A stretch of DNA of 64,000 nucleotides from Arthrobacter agilis (GTDB taxonomy: Bacteria > Actinomycetota > Actinomycetes > Actinomycetales > Micrococcaceae): contig NZ_VHIM01000003.1 of NCBI RefSeq assembly GCF_006494655.1, positions 372,001-436,000 of the forward strand, in the 5' to 3' direction. Position 1 is the stretch's first letter. Every line of letters begins with the position of its first letter. The notes beneath the pieces are model-generated. The model was not told the origin of the DNA. It saw only the letters and a list, made by a program, of their open reading frames with translations, and made no database searches. The position numbers and the translations under genes were made by a program. Positions 1-8,427 of the stretch are shown here, piece by piece.

Positions 1-25
1 GCGTGATGTCGTCGATGACAGTCAT
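1..25 (-). CDS. Start of a divergent gene cut by the window edge
   Basis: Reading the minus strand from position 25 gives ATG and the first eight codons, MTVIDDIT, before the window ends. A GGAGAG ribosome-binding site lies five bases upstream of the ATG. The gene would diverge from the LacI regulator gene and share the interval 26-251, which holds a LacI-type operator. Its product cannot be identified from eight residues; a catabolic gene for the same sugar would fit the position but is only a guess. Confidence 0.4.
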
Positions 26-141
26 GTACTCTCTCCAGCGTGTGGCGTCCGGGTGCCCCATCACAGGCCGGACAGCAGTTTCTCGGGTCGCTTCCCCGCC
101 CCGGGGACGGCTCGGGAGGAGAAGTGGAATCGCCGCACCTT

Positions 142-153
142 TGAATCGTTTCA
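142..153. promoter_or_regulatory. LacI-family operator upstream of the regulator gene
   Basis: TGAATCGTTTCA, a near-palindrome with the central CG typical of LacI-family operators. It is the exact reverse complement of the site at 1378-1389 in front of the ABC transporter operon. It sits inside a wider symmetrical pair, CTTTGAA at 139-145 and TTCAAAG at 163-169. The position suggests autoregulation and control of the divergent gene at the left edge. Confidence 0.7.
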
Positions 154-251
154 TTGGTACGTTTCAAAGTTATCCTTGCTTCAGACCGAGTGTCAACAGC
201 CCGCCGCTCGTCCGTTCGGCGGGTCCGAGCACCGAGGAGTCCGAGGTATCA

Positions 252-1283
252 ATGGAGAGCCGACCCGTGAGCATCAAGGACGTCGCCGATCGGGCAGGGG
301 TAGCCGTCGGCACCGTGTCGAACGTGCTCAACCATCCCGCACGCGTCTCGTCCGCCACGCGTGAGCGGGTCCAGTCCGCGATCGATCACCTGGGTTTCGT
401 GCGGAACGACGCCGCGCGCCAGCTGCGTGCAGGCCAGAGCCGCACCATCGGGCTCATCGTGCTCGACGTCGGCAACCCGTTCTTCTCGTCGCTCGCCCGC
501 GCAGCGGAGGACTGCGCCGCCGAGAACGGCAGCACCGTGGTGCTGGGCGACAGCGGGCAGGACCTCGAGCGCGAGGCCCGCTACATCGACGTCTTCGAGC
601 AGCAGCGCGTCCAGGGCATGCTCATCTCGCCCGTGGGTGACGTGGGTCCGCGCGTCGAGGCCCTGCGCAAGCGCGGTATGCCGGTTGTCCTGGTGGACCG
701 CGTGGATGCACAACGGCGCTGCAGTTCGGTCTCCGTGGATGATGTGGCCGGCGGCTACATGGCCGTGCGGCACCTGCTCGCGGCAGGACGCCGCCGCATC
801 GTGTTCGTCGGGACGAAGGCGGACTTCCGGCAGGTGGCCGACCGGCTGGCGGGTGCGCGCCAGGCGGTGGAGGAGCAGGACGACGCCGTGCTCGAGGTGG
901 TGGAGGCGGATGCCATGACCGTCCTCGCCGGACGCGACGTGGGTGGTGCGATCGCACGCCGTGCGGCGGGAGGCCTGCCCGACGGCATCTTCTGCGCCAA
1001 TGATCTCCTCGCGATCGGCGTCATGCAGGCCGTGCTCCTGATCCGCGGGCTCCGCATTCCCGAGGACCTGGCGCTGATCGGGTACGACGACATCGATTTC
1101 TCCGCCTCCACCGTGGTGCCCCTGACGAGTGTCCGCAAGCCCACGGAACTGATGGGGCGGACCGCCGTTGACCTGCTCCTCGAGGAGATCGAGGCCCCTT
1201 CCTCCCGACGTCGGCAGGTCATCTTCGACCCCGAGCTGGTGGAACGCGGCAGCACGACGGCGGCGGTGCGGGCCGTCGGGTGA
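252..1283 (+). CDS. LacI-family transcriptional regulator of the sugar operon
   Basis: A 343-residue LacI/GalR repressor. The N-terminus SIKDVADRAGVAVGTVSNVL is the canonical helix-turn-helix plus hinge start, and the rest is a periplasmic-binding-protein-like effector domain (GLIVLDVGNPFFSS, then DGIFCANDLLAIG and LIGYDDIDFS near the C-terminus). The ATG at 252 has GAGGAG 12 bases upstream; GTG at 267 is a less likely alternative. The gene precedes the ABC transporter operon in the same direction, and identical 12-bp operators flank it, so it probably represses both itself and the operon until a sugar or sugar phosphate binds. The effector cannot be read from the sequence. Confidence 0.93.
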   Translation: MESRPVSIKDVADRAGVAVGTVSNVLNHPARVSSATRERVQSAIDHLGFVRNDAARQLRAGQSRTIGLIVLDVGNPFFSSLARAAEDCAAENGSTVVLGDSGQDLEREARYIDVFEQQRVQGMLISPVGDVGPRVEALRKRGMPVVLVDRVDAQRRCSSVSVDDVAGGYMAVRHLLAAGRRRIVFVGTKADFRQVADRLAGARQAVEEQDDAVLEVVEADAMTVLAGRDVGGAIARRAAGGLPDGIFCANDLLAIGVMQAVLLIRGLRIPEDLALIGYDDIDFSASTVVPLTSVRKPTELMGRTAVDLLLEEIEAPSSRRRQVIFDPELVERGSTTAAVRAVG

Positions 1284-1329
1284 TCTTCCGACGCCCCGCA
1301 CCGGTCGATCACAGCTCGGTCTCGAGCTG

Positions 1330-1358
1330 TTGACGGTGATCTGTGTCACGCCTACTAT
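1330..1358 (+). promoter_or_regulatory. Promoter of the sugar ABC transporter operon
   Basis: TTGACG at 1330-1335 and TACTAT at 1353-1358 with a 17-base spacer, a good housekeeping-sigma promoter. Transcription would start near 1365, so the operator at 1378-1389 lies just downstream, as expected for repression by roadblock or occlusion. Confidence 0.65.
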
Positions 1359-1377
1359 TCGGAATGGATCGTTCCTC

Positions 1378-1389
1378 TGAAACGATTCA
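1378..1389. promoter_or_regulatory. LacI-family operator of the transporter operon
   Basis: TGAAACGATTCA, the reverse complement of the operator at 142-153. It lies about 20 bases downstream of the -10 box and 19 bases before the ATG of the ATPase gene. A second, weaker dyad (GGAATGGATCGTTCC, 1361-1375) is adjacent. Confidence 0.75.
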
Positions 1390-1407
1390 TTTTTCTGAGG
1401 AGTTGCG

Positions 1408-2961
1408 ATGACGCACCTGGATGGTCCTGGCAGCGGGGCCACCGACCCGATCGATCCGGCCCGGACACCCGTGCTCTCCCTCCGCGGGGCACTGAAGACC
1501 TTCGGCCCGGTCGTGGCACTCGCGGATGGCACGGTGGAGCTGAGGGCGGGTGAGATCCACGCCCTGGTCGGGGAGAACGGTGCCGGGAAGTCGACGCTCG
1601 TGAAGATCCTCGCGGGAGTACATCAGCCTGACGCAGGCGAGTTCGTCGTCGCAGGTGAGCCCGTCAGCTTCCGTACGGTCGCCGACAGCAAGGCTGCGGG
1701 GATCTCCGTGATCTACCAGGAGCCCACGCTCTTCCCCGACCTTTCCGTGGCCGAGAACATCTTCATCGGACGGCAGCCCACAGGCCGCTTCGGCCTCATC
1801 AGCCGCGTCGAGATGCGCCGGCGGGCCGAGGAGCTGTTCGATCAGTTGGGTGTGCCCATCGATCCCGACCGCGTGGCGGAGGGTCTCTCGATCGCCGACC
1901 AGCAGATCATCGAGATCGCCAAGGCCATCTCGCTCGACGCCCGCATTCTCGTGATGGACGAGCCCACGGCCGCCCTCAGCGGCATCGAGGTGGAGCGCCT
2001 CTTCGCCGTGGCCCGCCGCCTGCGCGACGCCGGCAGCGGCATCCTGTTCATCTCACACCGCTTTGATGAGGTCTTCGGCCTGTGTGACCGCATCACCGTC
2101 ATGCGGGACGGCGCCTACATCGCCACGCACGAGACGGCTGCGACGTCGGTCGAGGCGATCGTCCGCGAGATGGTGGGCCGTGACATCGACGCCCTCTTCC
2201 CCAAGACAGAGACGGAGGCGGGCGACGTCGTCCTCCGGGTGAGCGGCCTGACGCGGCCCGGTGTGTTCCACGACATCGACTTCGAGGTGCGTGCCGGCGA
2301 GATCGTCGCGCTGTCCGGGCTGGTCGGCGCCGGCCGGACGGAAGTTGCCCGGGCTGTCTTCGGGATCGACCGCTACGAGTCCGGGACGGTGGAGATGTCC
2401 GGTGAAGCGCTCCGACGCAAGGACCCCCGGGCCGCCATCGACGCCGGGATCGGCTTCGTGCCCGAGGACCGGCGCAAGCAGGGACTCGTCATGGAGCTCT
2501 CGGTCGAGCGCAACGCCGCCCTGACGCTCCGCCACTCGCTCGCCCGGTTCGGCCTGATCAGCCGGAAAGCGGAACGCGAGGCGGCAGAGACCTGGGGCAG
2601 GCGGCTCCAGGTGAAGTCCGGATCGCCCGAACACGCCGTCTCGACGCTCTCCGGAGGCAACCAGCAGAAGGTGGTCCTCGCCAAGTGGCTGGCGACGGAC
2701 CCAAAGCTGCTGATCATCGACGAACCGACCCGCGGGATCGACGTGGGTACCAAGAGTGAGGTGCACCGCCTCATCTCCGAACTCGCGGGCAGGGGGATCG
2801 CGATCCTCATGATCTCCTCGGAGCTGCCCGAGGTGCTCGGTATGGCCGACCGCGTGCTGGTCATGCGGGAGGGGCGGATCACCGGCAGGCTGGACCGTTC
2901 CGAGGCAACCTCCGAGACCATCATGCACGCAGCCACCGCATCCCTGGAGTCCTCGCGATGA
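1408..2961 (+). CDS. Sugar ABC transporter ATP-binding protein, RbsA/RhaT type
   Basis: A 517-residue tandem ATPase of the ribose/rhamnose importer class (CUT2). The first nucleotide-binding domain has Walker [10 protein letters not shown] at about 55-63 and Walker [13 protein letters not shown]. The second has a degenerate Walker A (LVGAGRTEV), signature [15 protein letters not shown] and Walker [13 protein letters not shown]. Intact first and degenerate second P-loops are normal for this family. GAGGAG stands shortly before the ATG. The stop overlaps the next ATG as ATGA, so translation of the first permease is coupled. It energises uptake with the two following permeases and the binding protein at 5222. 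Confidence 0.95.
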   Translation: MTHLDGPGSGATDPIDPARTPVLSLRGALKTFGPVVALADGTVELRAGEIHALVGENGAGKSTLVKILAGVHQPDAGEFVVAGEPVSFRTVADSKAAGISVIYQEPTLFPDLSVAENIFIGRQPTGRFGLISRVEMRRRAEELFDQLGVPIDPDRVAEGLSIADQQIIEIAKAISLDARILVMDEPTAALSGIEVERLFAVARRLRDAGSGILFISHRFDEVFGLCDRITVMRDGAYIATHETAATSVEAIVREMVGRDIDALFPKTETEAGDVVLRVSGLTRPGVFHDIDFEVRAGEIVALSGLVGAGRTEVARAVFGIDRYESGTVEMSGEALRRKDPRAAIDAGIGFVPEDRRKQGLVMELSVERNAALTLRHSLARFGLISRKAEREAAETWGRRLQVKSGSPEHAVSTLSGGNQQKVVLAKWLATDPKLLIIDEPTRGIDVGTKSEVHRLISELAGRGIAILMISSELPEVLGMADRVLVMREGRITGRLDRSEATSETIMHAATASLESSR

Positions 2962-4001
2962 GCCTTGACAGCAGAAGCGCCGCCCCCGTCCAGCCGGCCG
3001 CGCACCCGAAGCCCTCTCCCCTCGGCTCCTTCCTGAAGCTCCGCGAGCTTCCGGTCATCCTGGCGCTCGTGGTCCTCGTCGCCGTCACGGCGGCCGTCAA
3101 TCCCCTGTTCCTCAGTCAGCAGGGCATCAAGGATCTGCTGCTCAATGCGACGATCCTCATGATCCTGGCCGTCGGGCAGACACTCGTCATCATCACCCGG
3201 AACATCGACCTCTCCGTCGGGTCGATCCTCGGCCTGGTCGCCTTCGGGACAGGCAGCGTCTTCGTGGCCGCCCCGGAGCTGCCGATCATCCTCGTCTTCC
3301 TCATCGGGATCGCCTTCGGAGCGGTGCTGGGAGCGGTGAACGGGCTCCTGATCACCATCGCGAAGGTGCCGGCCCTCGTCATCACGCTCGGAACCCTGTA
3401 CATCTTCCGGGGCATCAACAACGCGTGGGCCGGCGGCACCCAGTACTTCGCAGGCGAACGGCCGGACGCCTTCGGGAACCTCTCCGTGGACACCGTCCTC
3501 GGATTCCCGGTGATCACGCTGATCGCCGTCGTCGTAGTGGCCGTCGTGGCGGTCTACATGCTCGGCACCCGGCCGGGCCGCGACCTCTACGCCATCGGGT
3601 CCGAGCCGGAAGCGGCGAAACTCTTCGGCATCCCCGTGGCCCGGCGCGTCCTCCTGGCCTTCGTGGTCAACGGCGCACTGGCCGGGCTGGCCGGCATCCT
3701 GTACGCAAGCCGCTTCAACTCCGTGGGTGCCACGACGGGGACGGGCCTCGAGCTCGACGTCGTCGCCGCCGCGGTGGTCGGCGGTGTCGCGATCTTCGGC
3801 GGCAGCGGGACCGTGGTGGGCGCAGCGATCGGGGCCCTCCTGCTGACCACCATCACGAGCGCCCTCACCGCGCTGCGGGTGGACAAGTTCTGGCAGCAGG
3901 CCATCGTCGGCATCCTCATCCTCGCGGCCGTCGTGATCGACCGTCTTGCCGGTGCGCGCGCCGCGCGCAAGCTCAGGATCGCGGAGGCCCGCAATGTCTG
4001 A
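2958..4001 (+). CDS. Sugar ABC transporter permease (first), RbsC/RhaP type
   Basis: A 347-residue integral membrane protein of the branched-chain/ribose permease superfamily. It shows about eight to ten hydrophobic segments and family signatures [15 protein letters not shown] and [17 protein letters not shown]. It overlaps the ATPase gene by four bases and is overlapped by the next permease by eight bases. Two different permeases plus a fused double ATPase is the arrangement known from rhizobial rhamnose importers (RhaSTPQ); equivalence is inferred from gene order and family, not shown. Confidence 0.93.
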   Translation: MSLDSRSAAPVQPAAHPKPSPLGSFLKLRELPVILALVVLVAVTAAVNPLFLSQQGIKDLLLNATILMILAVGQTLVIITRNIDLSVGSILGLVAFGTGSVFVAAPELPIILVFLIGIAFGAVLGAVNGLLITIAKVPALVITLGTLYIFRGINNAWAGGTQYFAGERPDAFGNLSVDTVLGFPVITLIAVVVVAVVAVYMLGTRPGRDLYAIGSEPEAAKLFGIPVARRVLLAFVVNGALAGLAGILYASRFNSVGATTGTGLELDVVAAAVVGGVAIFGGSGTVVGAAIGALLLTTITSALTALRVDKFWQQAIVGILILAAVVIDRLAGARAARKLRIAEARNV

Positions 4002-5160
4002 CCCCACCGGTGCCCGAACGATACTCCCCGCGGGCGACGGGCCGTCGCGGACCCCAGCGAAAGGCGCACGCATGGCCGCACCCGGAAGTACCAGGCCAGG
4101 GACGGAGCGCCGCCCGGGACCCGGTCGGCGCAGCCCGGGCAGTACCACGACGCAGGCCGCTCCCACCGGGCGGACCGGCGCGGCCCGGCTGCTGCTCGGC
4201 CGTGACGCCGTGATGATCTACCTGTTGCTCGTCGTCGTTTTCTACGCGTGCATCGTCGTCCCGCGGTTCGCCTCCCCCGTCACGGTGGGGTTCCTCCTCC
4301 TGGACGTCATTCCCACGCTGCTGATCGCGCTGCCGATGACGCTCGTCATCATCTCGGGCGAGATCGATCTCTCGGTCGCCAGTATCGCGGGACTGACCAG
4401 TGCTCTCATGGGGGTGCTGTGGCAGGCGGGAACGCCGATCGCGCTGGTCCTCGTGATCTGCGTCCTGGCAGGCCTTGTCGCCGGGGCCTTCAATGGTGTG
4501 CTGATCGCCTACCTCGGGCTGCCGTCCCTGGCAGTGACCATCGGTACTCTCGCACTCTTCCGAGGGCTCGCCCTCGTGGTGATCGGCGACAACGCGGTGG
4601 CGAACTTCCCTCCCGGCCTGACGGCGTTCTTCACGTCGAAGCTCGGCGGCACCGGCATCCCCACCGTCATGGTCGGGGTCGTGGTGCTGATCGTCGCTTT
4701 CGCCGTCGTCCTGCACTTCACGCCGTTCGGGCGGGGACTGTTCGCCCTCGGGTACAGCAAGGAGGCCGCGACGTTCGTCGGCATCGACGTGGCCCAGTCC
4801 AAGTTCTTGCTGTACCTCGCGACCGGGACGGTGTCCGCACTGGCCGGCATCTACTGGACGCTGCGCTACTCGAGTGCCCGCAGCGACAACGCCAGCGGGC
4901 TGGAACTGGCGGTGATCGCCGCGGTGCTGCTCGGTGGTGTCTCGATCTTCGGGGGTAAGGGGTCCATCCCCGGAGTGCTCGCCGGTGTGCTGCTGATCGG
5001 CACCATCAACTATGCGCTGAAGCTCGACCGCGTGTCCGAGGTGGTCCTCATCATCGTGACCGGCTCCCTCCTCATCCTGTCGGTGGTGGCTCCCACCATC
5101 CCAACCGCACTCCGACGGGCCCGCCATGCCCGGCGTGTCCGTTCCGCACCACTGTCCTAG
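3994..5160 (+). CDS. Sugar ABC transporter permease (second), RbsC/RhaQ type
   Basis: A 388-residue permease paralogous to the preceding one (IISGEIDLSVASIAGL, LLGGVSIFGGKGSIPGV). The ATG at 3994 was chosen because GGAGG lies eight bases upstream and it overlaps the previous stop. This leaves an unusually long Pro/Gly/Arg-rich cytoplasmic tail of about 70 residues before the first membrane segment (near MIYLLLVVVFYACIVV). ATG at 4072 would shorten that tail and cannot be excluded. It pairs with the first permease to form the membrane channel. Confidence 0.9.
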   Translation: MSDPTGARTILPAGDGPSRTPAKGARMAAPGSTRPGTERRPGPGRRSPGSTTTQAAPTGRTGAARLLLGRDAVMIYLLLVVVFYACIVVPRFASPVTVGFLLLDVIPTLLIALPMTLVIISGEIDLSVASIAGLTSALMGVLWQAGTPIALVLVICVLAGLVAGAFNGVLIAYLGLPSLAVTIGTLALFRGLALVVIGDNAVANFPPGLTAFFTSKLGGTGIPTVMVGVVVLIVAFAVVLHFTPFGRGLFALGYSKEAATFVGIDVAQSKFLLYLATGTVSALAGIYWTLRYSSARSDNASGLELAVIAAVLLGGVSIFGGKGSIPGVLAGVLLIGTINYALKLDRVSEVVLIIVTGSLLILSVVAPTIPTALRRARHARRVRSAPLS

Positions 5161-5221
5161 GCCGTCCCCCTAGGTTCGCACCCGGCGACTGGTCCCCAGC
5201 GCCCATCGAAAGGAAGAAACA

Positions 5222-6286
5222 ATGAGGTTCATCCATTCAGGATCCACCCGACGCCGGGCGGCCTTCGCGGCCCTGGCAACCAGTGCCGCGCTCGTCCTCA
5301 GCGCATGTGGCGGGGGCGCCGCGTCCGAGGGCGACGCCACCGAGGGTGGCAGCGGCACAGACGGCGAACAAACAATCACCTTCATCCCGAAGCAGCTCAA
5401 CAACCCCTACACCGACGTGGTGCTCGGGGGCGGCGAGGACGGCGCAGCGGAGGCCGGCTTTGCGTCCTCCGAGGTGGTCGGGCCGCTCGACGCCAGCGCG
5501 TCCAGTCAGGTCTCCTTCATCAACGCCGAGACCCAGCGCGGTACAAACGTGATCGTGATCGCCGCGAACGATCCCGACGCCGTCGGCCCCGCCCTCGAGG
5601 AGGCGCGCACCGCCGGCGCGAAGATCGTGGCCTTCGATTCCGACACCAATCCCGACTACCGCGATCTGTTCGTCAGCCAGGTGAACGCGAAGGATGTAGC
5701 CCTCATCCAGCTCGAGCTCATCTCCGAGCAGATCGGTGGGGAGGGCGAGATCGCCATCCTGTCGGCCACGGCGAATGCAACCAACCAGAACGAGTGGATC
5801 AAGTACATGGAGGAGGAGCTCGCCTCCAACCCGGATTATGCGGACATCGAACTCGTCGCGAAGGTCTATGGGGACGACGACGACACGAAGTCGTTCCAGG
5901 AGGCCCAGGGGCTGCTGCAGGCGTACCCGGACCTGAAGGGCATCATCTCCCCGACGACGGTCGGCATCGCAGCGACCGCCCGCTACATGTCCACCTCCGA
6001 GTACAAGGGCGAGGTGGCGCTCACGGGACTCGGCCTGCCCAACGAGATGCGCCCGTTCGTCAAGGACGGCACCGTCACCGAGTTCGCGCTCTGGGACCCG
6101 GCGCAGCTCGGCTACGTCGCGGCCTTCGCCGGCAAGGCATTGGCCGATGGCGACATCACCGGCGAGACCGGCGACACGTTCGAAGCCGGTGAGCTCGGCG
6201 ACCGCGAGATCGGCGAGGACGGGATCGTCCTGGTCGGTCCGCCCACGCAGTTCAACGCGGACAACATCGACGACTACGACTTCTAG
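5222..6286 (+). CDS. Sugar-binding lipoprotein of the ABC importer, RhaS-like
   Basis: A 354-residue periplasmic-binding protein (type 1, sugar). The N-terminus is a lipoprotein signal: basic RRRA, a hydrophobic stretch and lipobox LSAC with the lipidated Cys near residue 29, followed by a Gly/Ser/Glu linker. The mature part starts TITFIPKQLNNPYTDVV, typical of rhamnose/AI-2/ribose binding proteins. GAAAGGAAG precedes the ATG. A GC hairpin at 6300-6322 separates it from the next gene, which would allow higher expression of the binding protein than of the enzymes downstream. Confidence 0.93.
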   Translation: MRFIHSGSTRRRAAFAALATSAALVLSACGGGAASEGDATEGGSGTDGEQTITFIPKQLNNPYTDVVLGGGEDGAAEAGFASSEVVGPLDASASSQVSFINAETQRGTNVIVIAANDPDAVGPALEEARTAGAKIVAFDSDTNPDYRDLFVSQVNAKDVALIQLELISEQIGGEGEIAILSATANATNQNEWIKYMEEELASNPDYADIELVAKVYGDDDDTKSFQEAQGLLQAYPDLKGIISPTTVGIAATARYMSTSEYKGEVALTGLGLPNEMRPFVKDGTVTEFALWDPAQLGYVAAFAGKALADGDITGETGDTFEAGELGDREIGEDGIVLVGPPTQFNADNIDDYDF

Positions 6287-6299
6287 CCGTAGGGCGGGG

Positions 6300-6322
6300 C
6301 GGGGCGTCCGCGAGGCGCCCCG
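6300..6322 (+). terminator. Intra-operon hairpin after the binding-protein gene
   Basis: CGGGGCG (6300-6306) and CGCCCCG (6316-6322) can form a 7-bp GC stem with a nine-base loop, just after the binding-protein stop. There is no strong T-run, so partial termination or 3'-end protection is more likely than full termination. Confidence 0.45.
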
Positions 6323-6364
6323 TCCCGTTCCGCCTTCCTCTTTCCCTTCCCTGCAGGAGACGCC

Positions 6365-7834
6365 ATGACCGCCGACGCCCGAACCGGACCCATCGAAGCG
6401 CCGGCCCTCCCGGGTCTCCTCGAGCAGGCCCGCCGCAGGCCCACCCGCCTCGGCCTGGTGTCCGGCGGGCTGGGTGCGTACTGGCCGCAGTTCCCGGGGC
6501 TCCTGCCTCAGCTCCGGGAGTCCGCTCGCTACGTGACGAAGCGGTTCAAAGCTCTCGATGCCGAGGTCACCGACGTCGGTTTCGTCTCCGACGCCCGCGA
6601 GGCGGCAGCCGCCGCCGAGACCCTGCGCCGCACCGACTGCGATCTGATCGTCATCTTCCTCACCACCTACCTGACCTCCTCGATGGTCCTGCCGATCGCG
6701 CAACGGTCACAGACCCCGGTCCTCGTGATCGACCTGCAGCCCACGGAGGCCATGGATCACGCGAACGTCGACACCGGCGCATGGCTCGCCTACTGCGGGC
6801 AGTGCCCCGTCCCCGAGGTTGCGAACGTGTTCAAACGTGCCGGCATCTCCTTCCGGTCCGTCTCCGGCCATCTCACGCAGGAATCCGCATGGCAGCGTAT
6901 CGAACGGTGGGTCCATGCCGCCGGGGTCCGCGGCAGGCTCCGGCATGCACGCCACGGCCTGATGGGTCACGTCTACCCCGGGATGCTCGACGTCTCGACG
7001 GACCTCACCACCGTGTCCACCACGTTCGGCTCGCACGTCGAGGTCCTGGAGCTCGACGACCTGCGCGAGTTCGTGAGTGAGGTGACGGAGGAGCAGGCGC
7101 GCGAGCGCATGGCCCTCGCCCGGAGCCTCTTCACCGTGGACGCGTCGGTGAACGACGAGGACTTCGCGTGGGGCGCCAGGGTGTCCGTCGGGCTCGACCG
7201 GCTCGTGGCGGAATTCGACCTCGACTCCCTCGCCTACTACCACCGCGGGCTCGCCGGCGAGCAGCACGAGCGCCTCGGAGCCGGCATGATCCTCGGCGCC
7301 TCGATCCTCACGGCTCGCGGAGTCCCCATGGCCGGCGAGTACGAGCTGCGGACGTCGATCGCCATGCTGGCTGCGCAGGCCATGGGAGCGGGCGGGTCCT
7401 TCACCGAGATCCAGGCACTCAACTTCGTCGACAACGTGGTGGAGATGGGGCACGACGGGCCGGCGCACCTTGCCGTCAGTGCCGCAGATCCGTTACTCCG
7501 CGGCCTCGGCGTCTTCCACGGCAAGCGCGGCTGGGGCGTCTCGGTCGAGTTCGATGTGCGCCACGGCCCGGTCACCACCGTCGGGATCGGCCAGGACCCC
7601 GACGGCTCCTATGTCTTCATCACCTCCGAGGGCACGGTGGTGCCCGGGCCGCTGCTCGCGATCGGCAACACGACCTCGCGGGTGGACTTCGGCGGTGATC
7701 CCGGACTCTGGGTCGACGAGTGGAGCCAGACCGGGATCGGTCACCACTGGGCCCTGTGCGTCGGCCATCGCGCCGCCGACATCGAGGCGGCCGCGTCCCT
7801 CCTCGGCGTCGGACACCGCCACGTCACCCTCTGA
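6365..7834 (+). CDS. L-arabinose/L-fucose isomerase-family protein
   Basis: A 489-residue protein of the AraA/FucI superfamily. Metal ligands of L-arabinose isomerase have clear counterparts: E325 in AGEYELRT, E348 in GGSFTEIQ, H363 in EMGHDG and a His pair at 460-461 in GIGHHWALC. An aldose-ketose isomerase acting on a deoxy- or pentose sugar taken up by the adjacent importer is therefore likely. Neighbouring rhamnose mutarotase favours L-rhamnose or a related 6-deoxysugar, but this is not the classical RhaA fold, so the substrate is open. An AGGAG-like site (GCAGGAGACGCC) precedes the ATG. Confidence 0.85.
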   Translation: MTADARTGPIEAPALPGLLEQARRRPTRLGLVSGGLGAYWPQFPGLLPQLRESARYVTKRFKALDAEVTDVGFVSDAREAAAAAETLRRTDCDLIVIFLTTYLTSSMVLPIAQRSQTPVLVIDLQPTEAMDHANVDTGAWLAYCGQCPVPEVANVFKRAGISFRSVSGHLTQESAWQRIERWVHAAGVRGRLRHARHGLMGHVYPGMLDVSTDLTTVSTTFGSHVEVLELDDLREFVSEVTEEQARERMALARSLFTVDASVNDEDFAWGARVSVGLDRLVAEFDLDSLAYYHRGLAGEQHERLGAGMILGASILTARGVPMAGEYELRTSIAMLAAQAMGAGGSFTEIQALNFVDNVVEMGHDGPAHLAVSAADPLLRGLGVFHGKRGWGVSVEFDVRHGPVTTVGIGQDPDGSYVFITSEGTVVPGPLLAIGNTTSRVDFGGDPGLWVDEWSQTGIGHHWALCVGHRAADIEAAASLLGVGHRHVTL

Positions 7835-7863
7835 CCGGGCACCAGATCAAGCAAGGAGAACTG

Positions 7864-8190
7864 ATGGAACGCGTCTGCTTTCACCTCCAGGTACGTCCGG
7901 AGCGCATCGCCGAATACCGGGAACGCCATGCGGCGATCTGGCCGGACATGGCGCGGGCGCTGAAGGACACCGGCTGGAACAACTACTCACTGTTCCTCCG
8001 CCCTGACGGGCTCCTGGTCGGCTATGTGGAGTGCGAGGACTTCGCAGCGGCACAGGCGGCCATGGCAGCGACCGAGGTGAACGCCCGGTGGCAGGCGGAG
8101 ATGGCTCCGTTCTTCGTGGCGTTGAGCGGTCGTCCGGATGAGGGCTTCGTGCGTCTGGAGGAGGTCTTCCACCTGGAGGACCAGCTCTAG
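7864..8190 (+). CDS. rhaM: L-rhamnose mutarotase (RhaM/RhaU family)
   Basis: A 108-residue dimeric alpha/beta-barrel protein of the RhaM (DUF718) family, which interconverts alpha and beta anomers of L-rhamnose. Hallmarks are the start ERVCFHLQVRPERIAEYRERH, the catalytic-site HAAIWPDM and the segment WNNYSLFLRPDGLLVGYVE. Length equals the family norm of about 104-108. AAGGAGA lies six bases before the ATG. As the last gene of the operon it is the strongest single clue to the sugar handled. Confidence 0.92.
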   Translation: MERVCFHLQVRPERIAEYRERHAAIWPDMARALKDTGWNNYSLFLRPDGLLVGYVECEDFAAAQAAMAATEVNARWQAEMAPFFVALSGRPDEGFVRLEEVFHLEDQL

Positions 8191-8222
8191 CCGTCGTGCC
8201 CGGACGGCCCGACGCCGTGTAC

Positions 8223-8260
8223 TCCCTGCCGGCGGACGCAACCGTCGACGCCGGGAGGGA
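8223..8260 (+). terminator. Terminator of the sugar operon
   Basis: TCCCTGCCGGCG (8223-8234) pairs with CGCCGGGAGGGA (8249-8260) with one mismatch: a 12-bp stem 32 bases after the mutarotase stop. No long T-tract follows, as is common in GC-rich actinobacteria. Confidence 0.6.
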
Positions 8261-8427
8261 CTCGCCACCGTCTCCACGCCACCGGGTATTGCAATACGGT
8301 GACGACGTTTGCCTATCAATTGTCAGCCTGCTTACGATTTATGCCGGTTCGACAATCGCAGGCCCGGGATCGCGTCAGGTATCGGCGTGTCCGAGCACGG
8401 CCTGGCACCGGATGCAGGGAGAAGCAT

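Noticed and set aside
2373-4166. A 597-codon antisense frame over the ATPase and permease genes
   Set aside because: No domain signatures, charged low-complexity translation, and both genes beneath it are unambiguous.
8318-8345. TTGTCA and an A/T-rich patch upstream of the APC permease as a promoter, with a TAAGC half-site
   Set aside because: Only a GCTTAC half-site is present and -35/-10 spacing is poor, so it was not listed as a feature.
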